Positions 31,617 to 42,265 of a stretch of DNA of 64,000 bases are shown piece after piece. A model generated the notes under the pieces. That model was not told the DNA's origin, searched no databases, and was given only the letters and a program-made list of their open reading frames with translations. Made by a program: the position numbers and the translations under genes. This stretch comes from Lysinibacillus fusiformis (GTDB lineage Bacteria; Bacillota; Bacilli; Bacillales_A; Planococcaceae): contig NZ_PYWL01000009.1 of NCBI RefSeq assembly GCF_003049525.1, positions 1 to 64,000 of the forward strand, in the 5' to 3' direction. Every line of letters starts with the position of its first letter. Positions within the stretch are counted from its first letter, which is position 1.

Positions 31617-32638
31617 CATTAGAGATTCTTGGTATTTCAGTATTGTGGATTTTCCTATTTGGCTATGTCATTGTCGCATCGATTGATTTCGGTGCAGGTT
31701 TCTTTAACGCCTATAGCCTACTGATTGGGAAGAATCATATTTTAACGAATATTATTAAACGATATTTATCGCCTGTTTGGGAAGTAACCAATGTCTTTTT
31801 GGTATTCTTCTTTGTAGGGATCGTAGGATTTTTCCCGCAAACTGCTTTTTACTATGGAACCATTTTACTTATACCAGTCAGCATTTCCCTTGTACTATTA
31901 GCCATTCGGGGTTCCTATTATGCCTTTGAATCGTATGGTACAAGAGGACATATTGGTTACACGCTGACCTATGGTGTAGCAGGTTTATTAATTCCTGCAT
32001 CGTTGTCTGTTGTCTTTGCTATTGCTGGTGGAGGGTATGTGGATCTCGTTAACGGGCAGCCTGTTTTAAACTATTGGACTTTATATACGAGTCCATTTGC
32101 TTGGAGCATTGTGGTACTGAGTATTGCCGCTGTACTTTACATTTCCGCAGTATTCTTAACTTGGTATGCTCATAAAGCGAATGACATTGAAGCTACGAAG
32201 CTAATGAGAAAATATGCACTTTTATGGGCAGCTCCTTTGATGATCAGCGCATTAGGCATTATGTATGAGATGAAGTCCATTAATCCTGAAAGTTATAGTC
32301 ACATGGTGAATTTATGGTGGATGTTTGCAATATCAGCCATATTATTTATAATTACAGTGTTCCTCATTGCAATGCGTAAAAAATATGGGCTTGCAGTTGC
32401 ACTTCTGATTGCACAATTTGCGGTAGCATTTTTCGCTTATGGTATTGCGCAATACCCATATTTACTGTATCCATATTTAACGATTTATGATGGCTTCACA
32501 AGTACACAAATGGCAATTGCTTTAATCATTGCCTTTATTTTAGGACTGTGTCTCCTACTTCCATCACTTTATTTATTGATGAAATTATTCTTATTCAATA
32601 AAAACTATGTGACCGGAAAAGAAGACAATCACGCATAG
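31613..32638 (+). CDS. cydB: bd-type quinol oxidase subunit II
   Basis: CydB is the second membrane subunit of the bd oxidase, structurally related to CydA but without haem. 341 residues with about eight membrane segments, starting LGISVLWIFLFGYVIVASID and containing the FDFGAGFFNAY-like SIDFGAGFFNAYS segment. It starts inside the end of cydA (ATGA overlap), so the two are translationally coupled. cydS follows 14 bases later. Confidence 0.93.
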   Translation: MTLEILGISVLWIFLFGYVIVASIDFGAGFFNAYSLLIGKNHILTNIIKRYLSPVWEVTNVFLVFFFVGIVGFFPQTAFYYGTILLIPVSISLVLLAIRGSYYAFESYGTRGHIGYTLTYGVAGLLIPASLSVVFAIAGGGYVDLVNGQPVLNYWTLYTSPFAWSIVVLSIAAVLYISAVFLTWYAHKANDIEATKLMRKYALLWAAPLMISALGIMYEMKSINPESYSHMVNLWWMFAISAILFIITVFLIAMRKKYGLAVALLIAQFAVAFFAYGIAQYPYLLYPYLTIYDGFTSTQMAIALIIAFILGLCLLLPSLYLLMKLFLFNKNYVTGKEDNHA

Positions 32639-32652
32639 GAGGAAATTAGTAT

Positions 32653-32775
32653 ATGCAAAGTTTTTTAATTTTTTATGCGCCTTTTATTGTCGTCATTCTT
32701 GGAATCTTGTGTGCATTTTGGTGGGCACCAAGGGATTATCATATAACAAAAGAGCAAGGAAAGAGTCGCGAATAG
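32653..32775 (+). CDS. cydS: bd oxidase small subunit CydS
   Basis: A 40-residue protein with one membrane helix: MQSFLIFYAPFIVVILGILC, then AFWWAPRDYHITKEQGKSRE. It closely resembles the 33-residue CydS subunit described in the Geobacillus bd oxidase, which also begins MQTFLIMYAP and fills the groove of CydA near the haems. GGAGG lies eight bases before the ATG. Its stop codon lies in the loop and stem of the operon terminator. Too short for most gene finders, but strongly supported by position and sequence. Confidence 0.9.
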   Translation: MQSFLIFYAPFIVVILGILCAFWWAPRDYHITKEQGKSRE

Positions 32776-32786
32776 CGGCTCTTTTT
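32760..32786 (+). terminator. terminator of the cyd operon
   Basis: AAAGAGTCGC pairs with GCGGCTCTTT (one G-U) around GAATA and is followed by T. The 5' arm lies in the last codons of cydS. Confidence 0.9.
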
Positions 32787-32869
32787 TCAAGTTAGTTAGA
32801 AGAACCGCATAACGGCCAAGTCTTGTTCTTTTTTCATTCGCCAACACATGCTACAATAAGGAGATTGAA

Positions 32870-34249
32870 ATGGAGGATGTACGAATGTCAGCACCCGTGA
32901 AAAAGAATGAACGACTTTCAGTTTATATAGAAGACTTAACACATGATGGCAATGGTGTCGCTAAGGTGGATGGCTATCCATTATTTATACAAGGCGCACT
33001 TCCGAACGAAACAGCCGAAATCCATGTGATGAAAACTTTAAAAAATTATGGCTTTGCAAAAGTTGTAGATATTATTAAGCCATCACCCGATCGAGTAAAA
33101 GCTCCATGCGATTACTTTACACAATGCGGTGGCTGTCAATTACAGCATTTATCCTATGAGGGCCAGCTCAAATGGAAAGAAAATATGGTGCGCAATGTGA
33201 TGCAACGCATTGGTAAAATTGATGCACCTGTTCTGCCTGTAAAAGGAATGAAAGAGCCTTGGTATTATCGAAATAAAGCGCAAATTCCTTTCTCTGAAAA
33301 TGAAGCAGGACAAGCTATTGCTGGTTTCTATAAAACAAAGACGCATAGCATTGTGGATATGGAGCGTTGCTTGATCCAAACAGGAGAAGCAGATGCAATT
33401 TTAGCAGGCTTGAAAAAAGAATTAGTAGCGATAGGCATGCGCCCATACAATGAACTTTCCCACGAGGGCATGTTGCGCCATGTTGTCATTCGTAAAGCAC
33501 GGGCAACAGGTGAGGTCATGGTTGTCCTCGTGACGAAAAAGAAAAAATTACAACAAAAAGAAGCAGCCATTGCAGTAATTCAAAAGCTTGTTCCGAACGT
33601 CACTTCAATTATGCAAAATGTGAATCATGAGAAAACGAATGTGATTTTTGGTGATGACACACTGAACCTTTGGGGCAAGGACGTCATTATTGATACAATT
33701 GGCGACGTACGCTTTGAAATTTCCGCTCGCTCCTTCTATCAGGTCAACCCAGAGCAAACTGAAGTACTTTATAAACAAGCACTTGATTATGCTAACTTGC
33801 AAGGGGATGAACGAGTGATTGATGCTTATTGTGGAATTGGAACAATCTCCTTGTTCCTTGCACAAAAGGCAAAGGCAGTCATGGGGGTTGAAATTGTCCC
33901 ACAAGCGATAGAAGATGCCAAACGTAACGCGGTCCTAAATGGTTTTACAAATACTTATTTTGAGGCCGGCCCAGCTGAGGAAGTTATACCAAGATGGTAT
34001 AAGGAAGGAAAGGAAGCAGACGTACTGGTAGTTGATCCACCACGTAAAGGCTGTGATGAAGCACTTTTAAAAACCATTTTAGAGCAACGACCAAAACGAG
34101 TGGTCTATGTCTCCTGCAACCCAGCCACACTAGCACGCGACCTTCGTATTTTGGAGGATGGCGGCTACCAAACACAAAAGATTCAACCAGTAGATATGTT
34201 CCCGCATTCCACGCATTGTGAAGCGGTTGCGTGGCTAGAGTTGGTATAA
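32870..34249 (+). CDS. rlmCD: 23S rRNA uracil-C5 methyltransferase RlmCD
   Basis: This TrmA-family enzyme methylates uridines 747 and 1939 of 23S rRNA in Bacilli. It has an N-terminal TRAM domain ([22 protein letters not shown]), iron-sulphur cysteines in [11 protein letters not shown] and RCLIQ, the SAM site [16 protein letters not shown] and the catalytic Cys in [14 protein letters not shown]. About 459 residues. Two starts are possible: ATG 32870 behind AAGGAGA, and ATG 32885 behind GGAGG. The second gives [18 protein letters not shown]. It matches B. subtilis YefA. Confidence 0.95.
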   Translation: MEDVRMSAPVKKNERLSVYIEDLTHDGNGVAKVDGYPLFIQGALPNETAEIHVMKTLKNYGFAKVVDIIKPSPDRVKAPCDYFTQCGGCQLQHLSYEGQLKWKENMVRNVMQRIGKIDAPVLPVKGMKEPWYYRNKAQIPFSENEAGQAIAGFYKTKTHSIVDMERCLIQTGEADAILAGLKKELVAIGMRPYNELSHEGMLRHVVIRKARATGEVMVVLVTKKKKLQQKEAAIAVIQKLVPNVTSIMQNVNHEKTNVIFGDDTLNLWGKDVIIDTIGDVRFEISARSFYQVNPEQTEVLYKQALDYANLQGDERVIDAYCGIGTISLFLAQKAKAVMGVEIVPQAIEDAKRNAVLNGFTNTYFEAGPAEEVIPRWYKEGKEADVLVVDPPRKGCDEALLKTILEQRPKRVVYVSCNPATLARDLRILEDGGYQTQKIQPVDMFPHSTHCEAVAWLELV

Positions 34250-34252
34250 TAG

Positions 34253-34294
34253 AAAAGCAGTTGATATAGAAAAACTCTATACCATCTGCTTTTT
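34253..34294 (+). terminator. terminator after rlmCD
   Basis: AAAAGCAG / CTGCTTTT with an inner TATAG / CTATA pairing, then T. Confidence 0.85.
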
Positions 34295-34362
34295 ATAATG
34301 TTTCATACAGTTGTTTTTGAGTTAAAGTGAGTTATACAGATAGTGAGAGGATTTGGAATTAC

Positions 34363-35331
34363 ATGATAGATAATTTTTGGCGTGATTTGCCGCGTCCATT
34401 TTTTGTACTGGCTCCGATGGAAGATGTCACAGATGTTGTTTTCCGTCAAGTAGTCAGTAAAGCCGGAAGACCGGACGTATTTTTCACAGAGTTTACAAAT
34501 TCGGATAGCTATTGTCATCCAGAGGGACAGAAAAGTGTGCGTGGGCGTTTGATTTTTACGGAAGATGAGCAGCCGATGGTGGCACATATTTGGGGGGATA
34601 ATCCTGAGTATTTCCGTCAAATGAGTATTGGCATGGCAGAGCTAGGTTTTAAAGGTATCGATATTAATATGGGCTGTCCTGTGCCAAATGTGGCATCGAG
34701 AGGGAAAGGTAGTGGCCTTATTCTACGTCCAGATGTGGCGGCAGAATTGATTCAAGCTGCAAAGGCGAGTGGACTGCCTGTCAGTGTGAAAACACGACTT
34801 GGCTATAAGGATGTAGAGGAATGGGAGGAATGGTTAACGCATATTTTCAAACAAGATATTGCGAACCTGTCGATTCATTTACGAACAAGAAAGGAAATGA
34901 GCCAAGTTGATGCACATTGGGAGCTCATTCCAGAAATCAAAAAATTACGCGATCGTATCGCACCTAATACGCTACTTACGATCAATGGAGACATCCCTGA
35001 CCGACAAACGGGGCTAGAGCTTGCCGAAAAATATGGGATTGATGGCGTAATGATTGGACGAGGTATTTTTAAAAATCCCTTTGCTTTTGAAAAAGAACCA
35101 AAGGAGCATAGCAGTAAAGAGTATCTTGACCTTTTAAGACTTCAGCTGAATCTTCAAGATCAATATGAGGAAGTACTCCCACGCTCCATCACAGGGCTTC
35201 ATCGCTTTTTCAAAATATATGTCAAGGGATTCCGAGGTGCCGGTGAGTTAAGAAGCCAATTGATGAACACGAAATCAACAGATGAAGTGCGTGCATTGCT
35301 TGATCGCTTTGAAGCAAATCATATTGAGTAA
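34363..35331 (+). CDS. dus: tRNA-dihydrouridine synthase family protein
   Basis: Dus enzymes reduce uridine to dihydrouridine in tRNA D-loops with FMN. The 322-residue TIM barrel has the FMN phosphate motif [13 protein letters not shown] at 14-26, the catalytic Cys in [18 protein letters not shown] near residue 105, and [15 protein letters not shown] near 230. The ATG at 34363 follows GAGAGG and gives [18 protein letters not shown]; an upstream GTG has no ribosome site. It resembles the second Bacillus Dus (YfjN) more than DusB; the exact target uridines cannot be told. Confidence 0.9.
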   Translation: MIDNFWRDLPRPFFVLAPMEDVTDVVFRQVVSKAGRPDVFFTEFTNSDSYCHPEGQKSVRGRLIFTEDEQPMVAHIWGDNPEYFRQMSIGMAELGFKGIDINMGCPVPNVASRGKGSGLILRPDVAAELIQAAKASGLPVSVKTRLGYKDVEEWEEWLTHIFKQDIANLSIHLRTRKEMSQVDAHWELIPEIKKLRDRIAPNTLLTINGDIPDRQTGLELAEKYGIDGVMIGRGIFKNPFAFEKEPKEHSSKEYLDLLRLQLNLQDQYEEVLPRSITGLHRFFKIYVKGFRGAGELRSQLMNTKSTDEVRALLDRFEANHIE

Positions 35332-35388
35332 CAAAGAATCCTACTTCATTAGGGTGAGGTAAGCAGTATCCTGTCACTAAACAGAAAC

Positions 35389-35417
35389 TTGCCTTTTTGG
35401 AATGTGCATATTACAAT
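35389..35417 (+). promoter_or_regulatory. sigma-A promoter of glpD
   Basis: TTGCCT at 35389-35394 and TACAAT at 35412-35417 with a 17-base spacer. Transcription would start near 35424, upstream of the leader terminator. Confidence 0.8.
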
Positions 35418-35452
35418 AAAAAGTAAGTTAATAGCAGGTTTGAGTAACTGAG

Positions 35453-35507
35453 AGACCATTGAAAACATATGTGCCTAGCGTACATATGCTTTTGATGGTC
35501 TTTTTTT
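35453..35507 (+). terminator. GlpP-type leader terminator of glpD
   Basis: A 20-base-pair stem begins AGACCATTGAAAA and closes with TTTTGATGGTCT (two G-U pairs, one mismatch) around GCCTAGCGT, then seven T. It lies between promoter and start codon, as in the B. subtilis glpD leader, where the GlpP antiterminator bound to glycerol-3-phosphate allows read-through. Confidence 0.9.
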
Positions 35508-35538
35508 ATCGTTAAAATGATGAGGGAGGAAATAAATT

Positions 35539-37182
35539 ATGAGTACAGCTTCTGCGTTACAACGACAACAAACAATAGAGGAACTTCAAGATAGGGAGTA
35601 CGATTTATTAGTAATTGGTGGCGGTATTACAGGTTGTGGTATTGCACTGGATGCTATTGCTCGCGGTCTTTCTGTAGCATTAGTGGAGATGCAGGATTTT
35701 GCAGCAGGAACTTCTAGCCGTTCCACAAAATTGGTACATGGCGGTTTACGATATTTAAAGCAATTTGAAATAAAAGAGGTAGCAGAGTTAGGGAAGGAAC
35801 GTGCCATTGTTTATGAAAATGGTCCACATGTGACAACACCTGTTTGGATGTTATTACCTTTTCATAAGGGAGGGACATTTGGAAAATACTCTACAAATCT
35901 CGGCTTGCGTGTCTATGATTTTTTAGCGGGCGTCAAACGTGCAGAACGCCGTTATATGTTAAGTACAGGTCAAACCATTGAGAAGGAGCCATTAGTGAAA
36001 ACAAAGGGATTACTTGGCGGTGGTATGTATGTAGAGTATCGTACTGATGATGCTCGTTTAACCATTGAAGTAGCAAAGGCAGCCATTGAAAGAGGGGCAA
36101 CATTATTGAATTATATAAAAGCCGAAAACTTTTTATATAATGAACAGCAAAAAATAAGTGGTATTGTTGCGACGGATTTATTAACAAATCATGCAATCGA
36201 AATTCGTGCAAAGGCTGTCGTTAATGCTGCTGGTCCATGGGTGGACGATGTGCGCACAATTGAAGGGAAGCAAGCAGGGAAGCATTTAATTTTATCGAAA
36301 GGTGTGCATATTGTTTTTGATGAATCCAAATTCCCATTAAAACAAGCTGTTTATTTTGATACACCCGATGGTCGCATGGTATTTGCAATCCCTCGACAAG
36401 GAAAAACATATGTAGGGACAACAGATACATTTTATGAGGGTGATGCTCGCGATATGGATATTTATCAAGAGGATCGCGATTATATAATGAACGCTATTCG
36501 TTATATGTTCCCAAATGTGAAGGTGACCGATGCGGATATTGAATCAAGTTGGGCAGGCGTTCGTCCATTGATTCATGAAGACGGAAAAAATCCATCTGAA
36601 ATTTCTCGTAAGGATGAAGTGTGGATTTCGCCATCGGGACTTGTAACAATTGCAGGTGGAAAATTAACCGGCTATCGTAAAATGGCTGAAACGGTATTAA
36701 ATACGATTGCACAAGAGCTAGAGCAACAGTTTGGTATTAAATCTTCTCCATGTACAACAAAAAATATTCCGATTTCTGGTGGCCATATTGGCGGCTCAAG
36801 TAAATTTTATGCCTTCTTATATGACCATACAAGAGTAGGCAAGAAAATAGGCTTATCTGAGGAAGAGGCCAAATTTTTAACACAGCATTATGGTAGCAAT
36901 GTAGAAATTGTTTTTAATTATGTAAAGGAAGGACACCCTATTTTACCATCATGGCTATATGCGCAATTGATGTATGGTATTCATCATGAAATGGTCGTTC
37001 ATCCAAATGATTTTATGGTTCGCCGGACAGGGTATATGTTCTTTCAAATGGCAATTGTTCAACAATATGAAGAGGCAATTCTGGATGAAATGGCTAAGCA
37101 ACTCAACTGGACAGCACAGCAACGGACACAATATGAAGAAGATGTAAAGAAAGAAATAAAACGAGCGACAACTGCGCTATAA
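35539..37182 (+). CDS. glpD: glycerol-3-phosphate dehydrogenase, aerobic
   Basis: GlpD oxidises sn-glycerol-3-phosphate to dihydroxyacetone phosphate at the membrane, passing electrons to quinone. 547 residues. The FAD-binding motif VIGGGITGCGIALDAIARG begins near residue 25, and SSRSTKLVHGGLRYLKQF near 55 is the GlpD signature. GAGGGAGG lies ten bases before the ATG. The preceding leader has a GlpP-type terminator. It is the first gene of a complete glycerol regulon in the order glpD-glpP-glpF-glpK. Confidence 0.97.
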   Translation: MSTASALQRQQTIEELQDREYDLLVIGGGITGCGIALDAIARGLSVALVEMQDFAAGTSSRSTKLVHGGLRYLKQFEIKEVAELGKERAIVYENGPHVTTPVWMLLPFHKGGTFGKYSTNLGLRVYDFLAGVKRAERRYMLSTGQTIEKEPLVKTKGLLGGGMYVEYRTDDARLTIEVAKAAIERGATLLNYIKAENFLYNEQQKISGIVATDLLTNHAIEIRAKAVVNAAGPWVDDVRTIEGKQAGKHLILSKGVHIVFDESKFPLKQAVYFDTPDGRMVFAIPRQGKTYVGTTDTFYEGDARDMDIYQEDRDYIMNAIRYMFPNVKVTDADIESSWAGVRPLIHEDGKNPSEISRKDEVWISPSGLVTIAGGKLTGYRKMAETVLNTIAQELEQQFGIKSSPCTTKNIPISGGHIGGSSKFYAFLYDHTRVGKKIGLSEEEAKFLTQHYGSNVEIVFNYVKEGHPILPSWLYAQLMYGIHHEMVVHPNDFMVRRTGYMFFQMAIVQQYEEAILDEMAKQLNWTAQQRTQYEEDVKKEIKRATTAL

Positions 37183-37211
37183 TGATGTAGTTACTCTCAA
37201 CATAATATAAG

Positions 37212-37225
37212 GGTGAGCGTTCACA
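37212..37225 (+). promoter_or_regulatory. candidate cre (CcpA) site before glpP
   Basis: GGTGAGCGTTCACA fits the catabolite-responsive element consensus TGWNANCGNTNWCA at all fixed positions except the first, and is centred on an inverted repeat (GTGAGCGTTCAC). It lies 28 bases before glpP. Confidence 0.45.
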
Positions 37226-37253
37226 TTGTATTATAAGGGAAGGAGAGAATGGA

Positions 37254-37811
37254 ATGCATTTTGATAATCAACAGGTGATTCCTGCTGCGCGTACCGTCAA
37301 GCAATTTGACGAGATAATAGCAAGTCCATTCGATTATATTGTGCTATTGGAGGTGCACATTAGCTTATTGATGTCTTTAAAGCGTGAGGCACAACGACAT
37401 GGAAAAAAATTAATTATTCATGCGGATTTAATTCATGGTTTAAAAACAGATAATTTTGCAGCGGACTTTTTATGTAATGATATACGTCCAGCTGGCATTA
37501 TTTCAACGCGTTCCAATATGCTAATGAAAGCCAAAGCGCGTGGAATTATGGCTATTCAACGAGTGTTTTTAATTGATACGATTGCTCTTGAAAAAAGTTA
37601 TTCGATGATTGAAACAGCACAGCCTGATTATATTGAGCTGTTACCTGGCATTATTCCGACGATGATTCAGGAAATCCATGAGCGTACTCAAATCCCTGTT
37701 ATTACAGGTGGCTTAGTGCGTACAGTGGACAATATTGAAGAAGCATTAGCTGGTGGTGCTATCGCTGTTACAACTTCTAATAGGCAATTATGGGAAAATT
37801 TCAAAAAATAG
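37254..37811 (+). CDS. glpP: glycerol uptake operon antiterminator GlpP
   Basis: GlpP binds leader RNA of glycerol genes when charged with glycerol-3-phosphate and prevents termination. The 185-residue TIM-barrel-like protein has the family features: VIPAARTVKQFDE near the start, KLIIHADLIHGLKTD, GIISTRSNMLMKAKA and PVITGGLVRTVDNIEEAL with AVTTSNRQLWE at the end. AAGGAG lies about ten bases before the ATG. Here glpP lies between glpD and glpF; in B. subtilis it precedes glpF and glpD lies last. Its stop codon directly abuts the glpF promoter. Confidence 0.95.
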   Translation: MHFDNQQVIPAARTVKQFDEIIASPFDYIVLLEVHISLLMSLKREAQRHGKKLIIHADLIHGLKTDNFAADFLCNDIRPAGIISTRSNMLMKAKARGIMAIQRVFLIDTIALEKSYSMIETAQPDYIELLPGIIPTMIQEIHERTQIPVITGGLVRTVDNIEEALAGGAIAVTTSNRQLWENFKK

Positions 37812-37840
37812 TTGACTCTGTATGTTTTTTTCTCTAAAAT
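37812..37840 (+). promoter_or_regulatory. sigma-A promoter of glpFK
   Basis: TTGACT at 37812-37817, 17-base spacer, TAAAAT at 37835-37840. The -35 hexamer begins on the base after the glpP stop codon. Confidence 0.85.
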
Positions 37841-37870
37841 GGACATAAGTTCATACGCACGTGGTTAGGA

Positions 37871-37935
37871 AAAGGAACCCACATTTGTTCATCTACATGT
37901 ATTAATGTAGTTTGATTGGATGTGGGTTCCTTTTT
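37871..37935 (+). terminator. GlpP-type leader terminator of glpFK
   Basis: AGGAACCCACAT pairs perfectly with ATGTGGGTTCCT and is followed by T; an inner CTACAT / ATGTAG hairpin extends it. It lies between the promoter and glpF, the position of the GlpP-controlled terminator in Bacillus. Confidence 0.9.
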
Positions 37936-37973
37936 GTTTTCTATGGGCTATTATCACAAAGGGGGATTAAACT

Positions 37974-38777
37974 ATGTCTACGTTTACAGCTGAGCTGGTC
38001 GGCACAATGATTCTTATTTTATTTGGTGGCGGCGTAGTAGCAGGTGCCGTGCTAAACAAATCAAAAGGCTTTGGTGGTGGATGGATCGTCATTACCTTTG
38101 CATGGGGGCTTGGGGTTGCAATGGCAGCTTATGCAGTAGGTGGAATCAGTGGTGCTCACCTAAATCCAGCATTAACAATTGCCCTTGCCACGATTGGAAA
38201 CTTTCCTTGGGCAGATGTGCCAGCCTATATTGCTGCACAAATAATTGGTGCATTTTTAGGGGCTACACTTGTTTACTTTATGTATTTACCACATTGGCAG
38301 GCAACAGCAGATGCCGATGTAAAATTAGCGCCATTTTCCACAATGCCAGCTATTAAGCATCCTTTATCAAATCTATTATCAGAAATGATAGGAACATTTA
38401 TTTTAGTTTTAGGAATTTTAGCTTTAGGTACAAATACTATTACAGATGGTTTAAATCCATTTTTAGTTGGTATGTTAATTATTGTAATTGGGATGGCTTT
38501 AGGGGGTCCAACAGGTTATGCCATAAACCCAGCTCGTGATTTAGGTCCACGTATTGCGCATTTTATTTTACCGATTGCAGGTAAAGGAGATTCTGGTTGG
38601 AGCTATGCATGGGTACCAGTTGTAGGTCCAATTATTGGAGGTACATTTGGTGCATTGTTTTTCCAACAAATATTTGAAGGGAAAAATAGTATTGCGTTTT
38701 GGATTGTTGCAGTAATTGTGATTGCTATTTTCATAGGAGCACAATTAACGGTTAAGAATGTTCAAGTAGAAGACTAA
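37974..38777 (+). CDS. glpF: glycerol uptake facilitator
   Basis: GlpF is the aquaglyceroporin that lets glycerol cross the membrane. 267 residues with six membrane segments and the two half-helix motifs: NPA in SGAHLNPALT near residue 63 and NPAR in GYAINPARDLGPR near 185. The Arg in the second motif and the following Asp (NPARD) are typical of glycerol-permeable members. GGGGG precedes the ATG. It shares a leader with glpK, which follows 19 bases later. Confidence 0.97.
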   Translation: MSTFTAELVGTMILILFGGGVVAGAVLNKSKGFGGGWIVITFAWGLGVAMAAYAVGGISGAHLNPALTIALATIGNFPWADVPAYIAAQIIGAFLGATLVYFMYLPHWQATADADVKLAPFSTMPAIKHPLSNLLSEMIGTFILVLGILALGTNTITDGLNPFLVGMLIIVIGMALGGPTGYAINPARDLGPRIAHFILPIAGKGDSGWSYAWVPVVGPIIGGTFGALFFQQIFEGKNSIAFWIVAVIVIAIFIGAQLTVKNVQVED

Positions 38778-40292
<1,515 letters not shown>

Positions 40293-40332
40293 GCAAATCA
40301 TTTGAGAGCCTGGGACATAACTAGCTTCAGTT

Positions 40333-40384
40333 AATAGAGAAATCCGAATTTGAATGCATTCAAATTTGGATTTCTCTATTTTTT
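40333..40384 (+). terminator. terminator after glpK
   Basis: A stem of about 22 base pairs, AATAGAGAAATCCG... with ...GGATTTCTCTATT, around a TGCA loop, then six T. It is preceded by GAGCCTGGGACATAA, a phrase often found next to terminators in Gram-positive bacteria. Confidence 0.95.
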
Positions 40385-40641
40385 ATGTTGTCTCCAGATA
40401 GCTCTTAACTAATGTCCAATGAGTCCTCAATTTTTCAATTATTTGAGCGAGGTCTTCCAATGCTAATTCCTTTTCATTTCCTTTGGCATGAATTCTTTTT
40501 CAAACAGCCTATCGTATAGCTGGTTTGACTTTTCAATCAGTCTGTTTTGCCATTTGCATTAACTATTGGTGCTCTAGCTACAGATACTTGTGGCGGGGTT
40601 CTTGTTTTTATGCACGGCTTTTTATTTACAAGCCCTACCAT
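40383..40641 (-). pseudogene. possible degraded reading frame, unidentified
   Basis: On the minus strand three short frames follow each other and read like protein when joined: MVGLVNKKPCIKTRTPPQ with VSVARAPIVNANGKTD (from 40641 to a stop at 40537), then RLIEKSNQLYDRLFEKEF, then EKELALEDLAQIIEK and LRTHWTLVKSYLETT, ending in a stop at 40383. Each change needs a frameshift. I do not recognise the family. It may be a decayed gene or chance. The rest of the gap 40293-40820 holds only the glpK terminator. Confidence 0.3.
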
Positions 40642-40820
40642 TATTCATACTTCTGATAAGTATTTCTTTTTATTTATATTTTTATTTGAGAAAGGTGAAG
40701 AAAACGTCCAATTCTTTATAGAGCTGTGTATTTTTGTGGTTAGGAATAGAGGATTTAGAGAGATGTCAGAGAATTGTATATAAGTACCATTATATGTAAT
40801 GACATGCTTATAGGAGTTGT

Positions 40821-42188
40821 ATGAAAATGGTTGTGACAACGAGACCGTTAAAAATTAAGTATAAAAAGTTAGCTAATCCTTTTCAGGAGTTTATGCAGAT
40901 CAGTCCTAACAATAATGCCCTTACGAAGGAAGTAGTCTTTCTACGTTATATTGGTATACCTGATTCTGTAGATCTTTATAAAGAAGATATTTTAAAAATG
41001 GATGAGTATTTCACAAAGCAAAGCGTATTTTATTTACGACTACATAGGCTTGAGGTCATCAATAATAAGAAAGATGCAGATAGACTGTCGGAGCTTTGGG
41101 AGAATTGGCAGGTTGCTGCTGATAGTATGCAATTACTGTATGAGACATCTTTATGCGGTAAATTAGCGAATGATCAACTTGAATGGACAAAAAAGCTTAG
41201 CTTTAAAAACATTCTACATCTTTTTAAAGAACAACAGCCGCATGCGAATGACACTTTACTAAAAAACTTTGCAGTTAAATTTTTATATTGGATGGATTAT
41301 TATTTACCACAAATTTTTTCTAAGGAAAATCAAGCATCCTCTAAAATTGTTTTTATAGGTGACATTACGCAGCATGAATCATTATTCTTATATTTCTTAT
41401 CGACACTTGGCTGCGATATATGCTATATGAATCCTAAAGGGGATATCACTAATTTGTATCCTATCATAGCAGCATCATCTAATTTGCAGAGTTGTCCTGA
41501 TTGCTATGAAAAAGAATTCATAATCCCTAAAATGCTTTCGATGAAAAGCATACCACCACAACAACCGACGATTCTTCCAACCCCTAGTTCAAGCATGGTT
41601 ACTTCAGAAGAGTGTAGTTATGAACAGTTGGCTTCTTTAGCGACGTCTGTTGTCATGATAAAGACATTTGCCGAGGATGGTAAGTTGTTATGTTTTGGCT
41701 CTGGAGTTGTTCTCCATCGCGATGGCTATATTTTGACGAACTTGCATGTAGTAGGTGGTGGGAAATATTATTCTGTGCTATATGAAAATGATTCAAATGA
41801 ATATACTACGCATCAATTTGTGAAATATCATGATATACATGATTTGGCTATTTTGAAAGTGGACAGAACAGGCCAACCTTTACCGGTTAAAATGGATGGT
41901 CATTTAGTCAGAGGACAAAAGATTGTAGCGATTGGCAGTCCTCTCGGTTTATTTAATTCGGTCTCTGATGGAATTGTTGCGGGATTTAGAGATATACAAA
42001 AAATGTCTATGGTTCAATTTACAGCTGCTATTTCAAACGGAAGTTCCGGTGGTGCTTTACTGGATATGCAAGGGAGGTTGGTCGGTTTAATTACAGCTGG
42101 TTTTAATGATGGTCAGAATCTTAATTTGGCTGTACCGGCTCATGTCATCTATCAATTTGCTCAAAACTTTATTGAGTTACCTAGTTAG
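40821..42188 (+). CDS. YceG-like domain fused to a trypsin-like (S1C) protease
   Basis: The C-terminal half (about 265-455) is an HtrA-type serine protease fold with a full triad: His309 in ILTNLHVVGGG, Asp341 in IHDLAILKV and Ser409 in SNGSSGGAL; no PDZ domain follows. The N-terminal half (1-230) is largely helical. The stretch FIGDITQHESLFLYFLSTLG then CDICYMNPKGD (178-208) resembles the YceG family found near tellurite-resistance genes. A Pro/Ser-rich linker (245-258) joins them. There is no signal peptide or membrane helix, so the protease should be cytoplasmic. TAGGAG precedes the start. Substrate unknown. Confidence 0.75.
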   Translation: MKMVVTTRPLKIKYKKLANPFQEFMQISPNNNALTKEVVFLRYIGIPDSVDLYKEDILKMDEYFTKQSVFYLRLHRLEVINNKKDADRLSELWENWQVAADSMQLLYETSLCGKLANDQLEWTKKLSFKNILHLFKEQQPHANDTLLKNFAVKFLYWMDYYLPQIFSKENQASSKIVFIGDITQHESLFLYFLSTLGCDICYMNPKGDITNLYPIIAASSNLQSCPDCYEKEFIIPKMLSMKSIPPQQPTILPTPSSSMVTSEECSYEQLASLATSVVMIKTFAEDGKLLCFGSGVVLHRDGYILTNLHVVGGGKYYSVLYENDSNEYTTHQFVKYHDIHDLAILKVDRTGQPLPVKMDGHLVRGQKIVAIGSPLGLFNSVSDGIVAGFRDIQKMSMVQFTAAISNGSSGGALLDMQGRLVGLITAGFNDGQNLNLAVPAHVIYQFAQNFIELPS

Positions 42189-42205
42189 TTTCCACTATTC
42201 AACCA

Positions 42206-42234
42206 TTGCTTTTTTATGCGTAATCTTATAGAAT
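42206..42234 (+). promoter_or_regulatory. sigma-A promoter of the PyrR-type leader
   Basis: TTGCTT at 42206-42211, 17-base spacer, TAGAAT at 42229-42234. Start near 42241, shortly before the PyrR-type loop. Confidence 0.7.
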
Positions 42235-42265
42235 GTAGAGCGGTATAAATGAACGAAATAAATCA

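Noticed and set aside
40547-40783. 78-codon plus-strand ORF after glpK
   Set aside because: No ribosome site, AT-rich, and a better protein-like signal exists on the opposite strand, itself weak.
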